Part shown: positions 63,998 to 64,000 of the stretch, piece by piece
Position numbering within the stretch: the stretch's first letter is position 1
How the letters are laid out: every line of letters starts with the position of its first letter
Assembly (NCBI RefSeq): GCF_000971275.1
Contig: NZ_LAPV01000147.1
Span: 1-64,000, forward strand
Length of the DNA: 64,000 nt
Source: Devosia psychrophila
GTDB taxonomy: Bacteria; Pseudomonadota; Alphaproteobacteria; Rhizobiales; Devosiaceae
Direction: 5' to 3'
The notes under the pieces: model-generated
The model's database searches: none
The model's input: the letters and a program-made list of their open reading frames with translations, nothing else
Told to the model about the DNA's origin: nothing
Made by a program: the position numbers and the translations under genes

Positions 63998-64000
63998 AGC

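Overview
The window looks like chromosomal DNA of a GC-rich alphaproteobacterium of the Hyphomicrobiales, most like Devosia or a close relative. This rests on family content, not on a search. Pointers are an RpoE/ChrR-type sigma module with a cyclopropane-fatty-acid-synthase operon, DUF2842 beside a COX15-type heme A synthase, an rplM-rpsI pair, hom beside an LL-DAP-aminotransferase-like gene, many ABC importers and tandem-domain cold-shock proteins. No plasmid, phage or CRISPR signature is visible. The only mobile-element trace is the 3' end of an IS630-type transposase at the left edge.

Layout. (1) 1-11.7 kb: a sugar-catabolism locus. A divergent LacI repressor faces a minus-strand series coding for a CUT1 ABC importer (binding protein, two permeases, ATPase), two TIM-barrel isomerase/epimerase-like proteins, two Gfo/Idh/MocA oxidoreductases and a small effector-binding protein. 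Two near-identical LacI-type operators lie in the divergent region. (2) 11.7-17.1 kb: tRNA-Arg(TCT), an outer-membrane beta-barrel, an ArsR regulator, a hemolysin III-like membrane protein, a cold-shock/DUF192 pair, glyoxalase I, an M15-type lipoprotein and two tRNA-Glu genes (TTC, CTC). (3) 17.1-18.1 kb: AT-rich decayed DNA with a broken BTLCP-type cysteine peptidase gene. (4) 18.1-23.7 kb: an ECF sigma factor, a ChrR-like anti-sigma factor and an SDR, facing a FAD oxidoreductase-DUF1365-Cfa operon. Both units have a TGATCC-N18-TA promoter-like sequence, consistent with one singlet-oxygen or lipid-stress regulon. (5) 23.7-34.9 kb: housekeeping genes: recJ, glpX, hom, an aminotransferase, rpsI/rplM and heme A synthase. 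(6) 35-44.5 kb: an exopolysaccharide locus with a deacetylase, an ExoP/Wzz-like protein, a Wza-like lipoprotein, a GT4 glycosyltransferase, a WcaJ/ExoY-type priming transferase, a secreted propeller-like protein and a Wzy/ligase-like protein.

(7) 45.5-54.5 kb, right of tRNA-Pro: an unusual importer locus that combines one CUT1 transporter with a calcineurin-like phosphodiesterase, two tyrosine-phosphatase-family enzymes and two TetR regulators. It also holds fragments of a second phosphodiesterase gene and a third tetR gene, so it appears to be a merged or partly duplicated system. It may import and hydrolyse a phosphodiester or phosphorylated sugar. (8) 54.6-62.1 kb: a NitT/TauT-type importer with a creatininase-family hydrolase, a RidA-like protein, a cytosine-deaminase-like amidohydrolase, a FAD-linked oxidase and a flavodoxin-like NAD(P)H oxidoreductase. 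These suggest catabolism of a cyclic amide or N-heterocycle. (9) 62.3-64 kb: a decayed FMN-dependent monooxygenase gene and an AraC-type regulator near the right edge.

All three importers have a stem-loop directly after the binding-protein gene, which would favour excess binding protein over membrane components.
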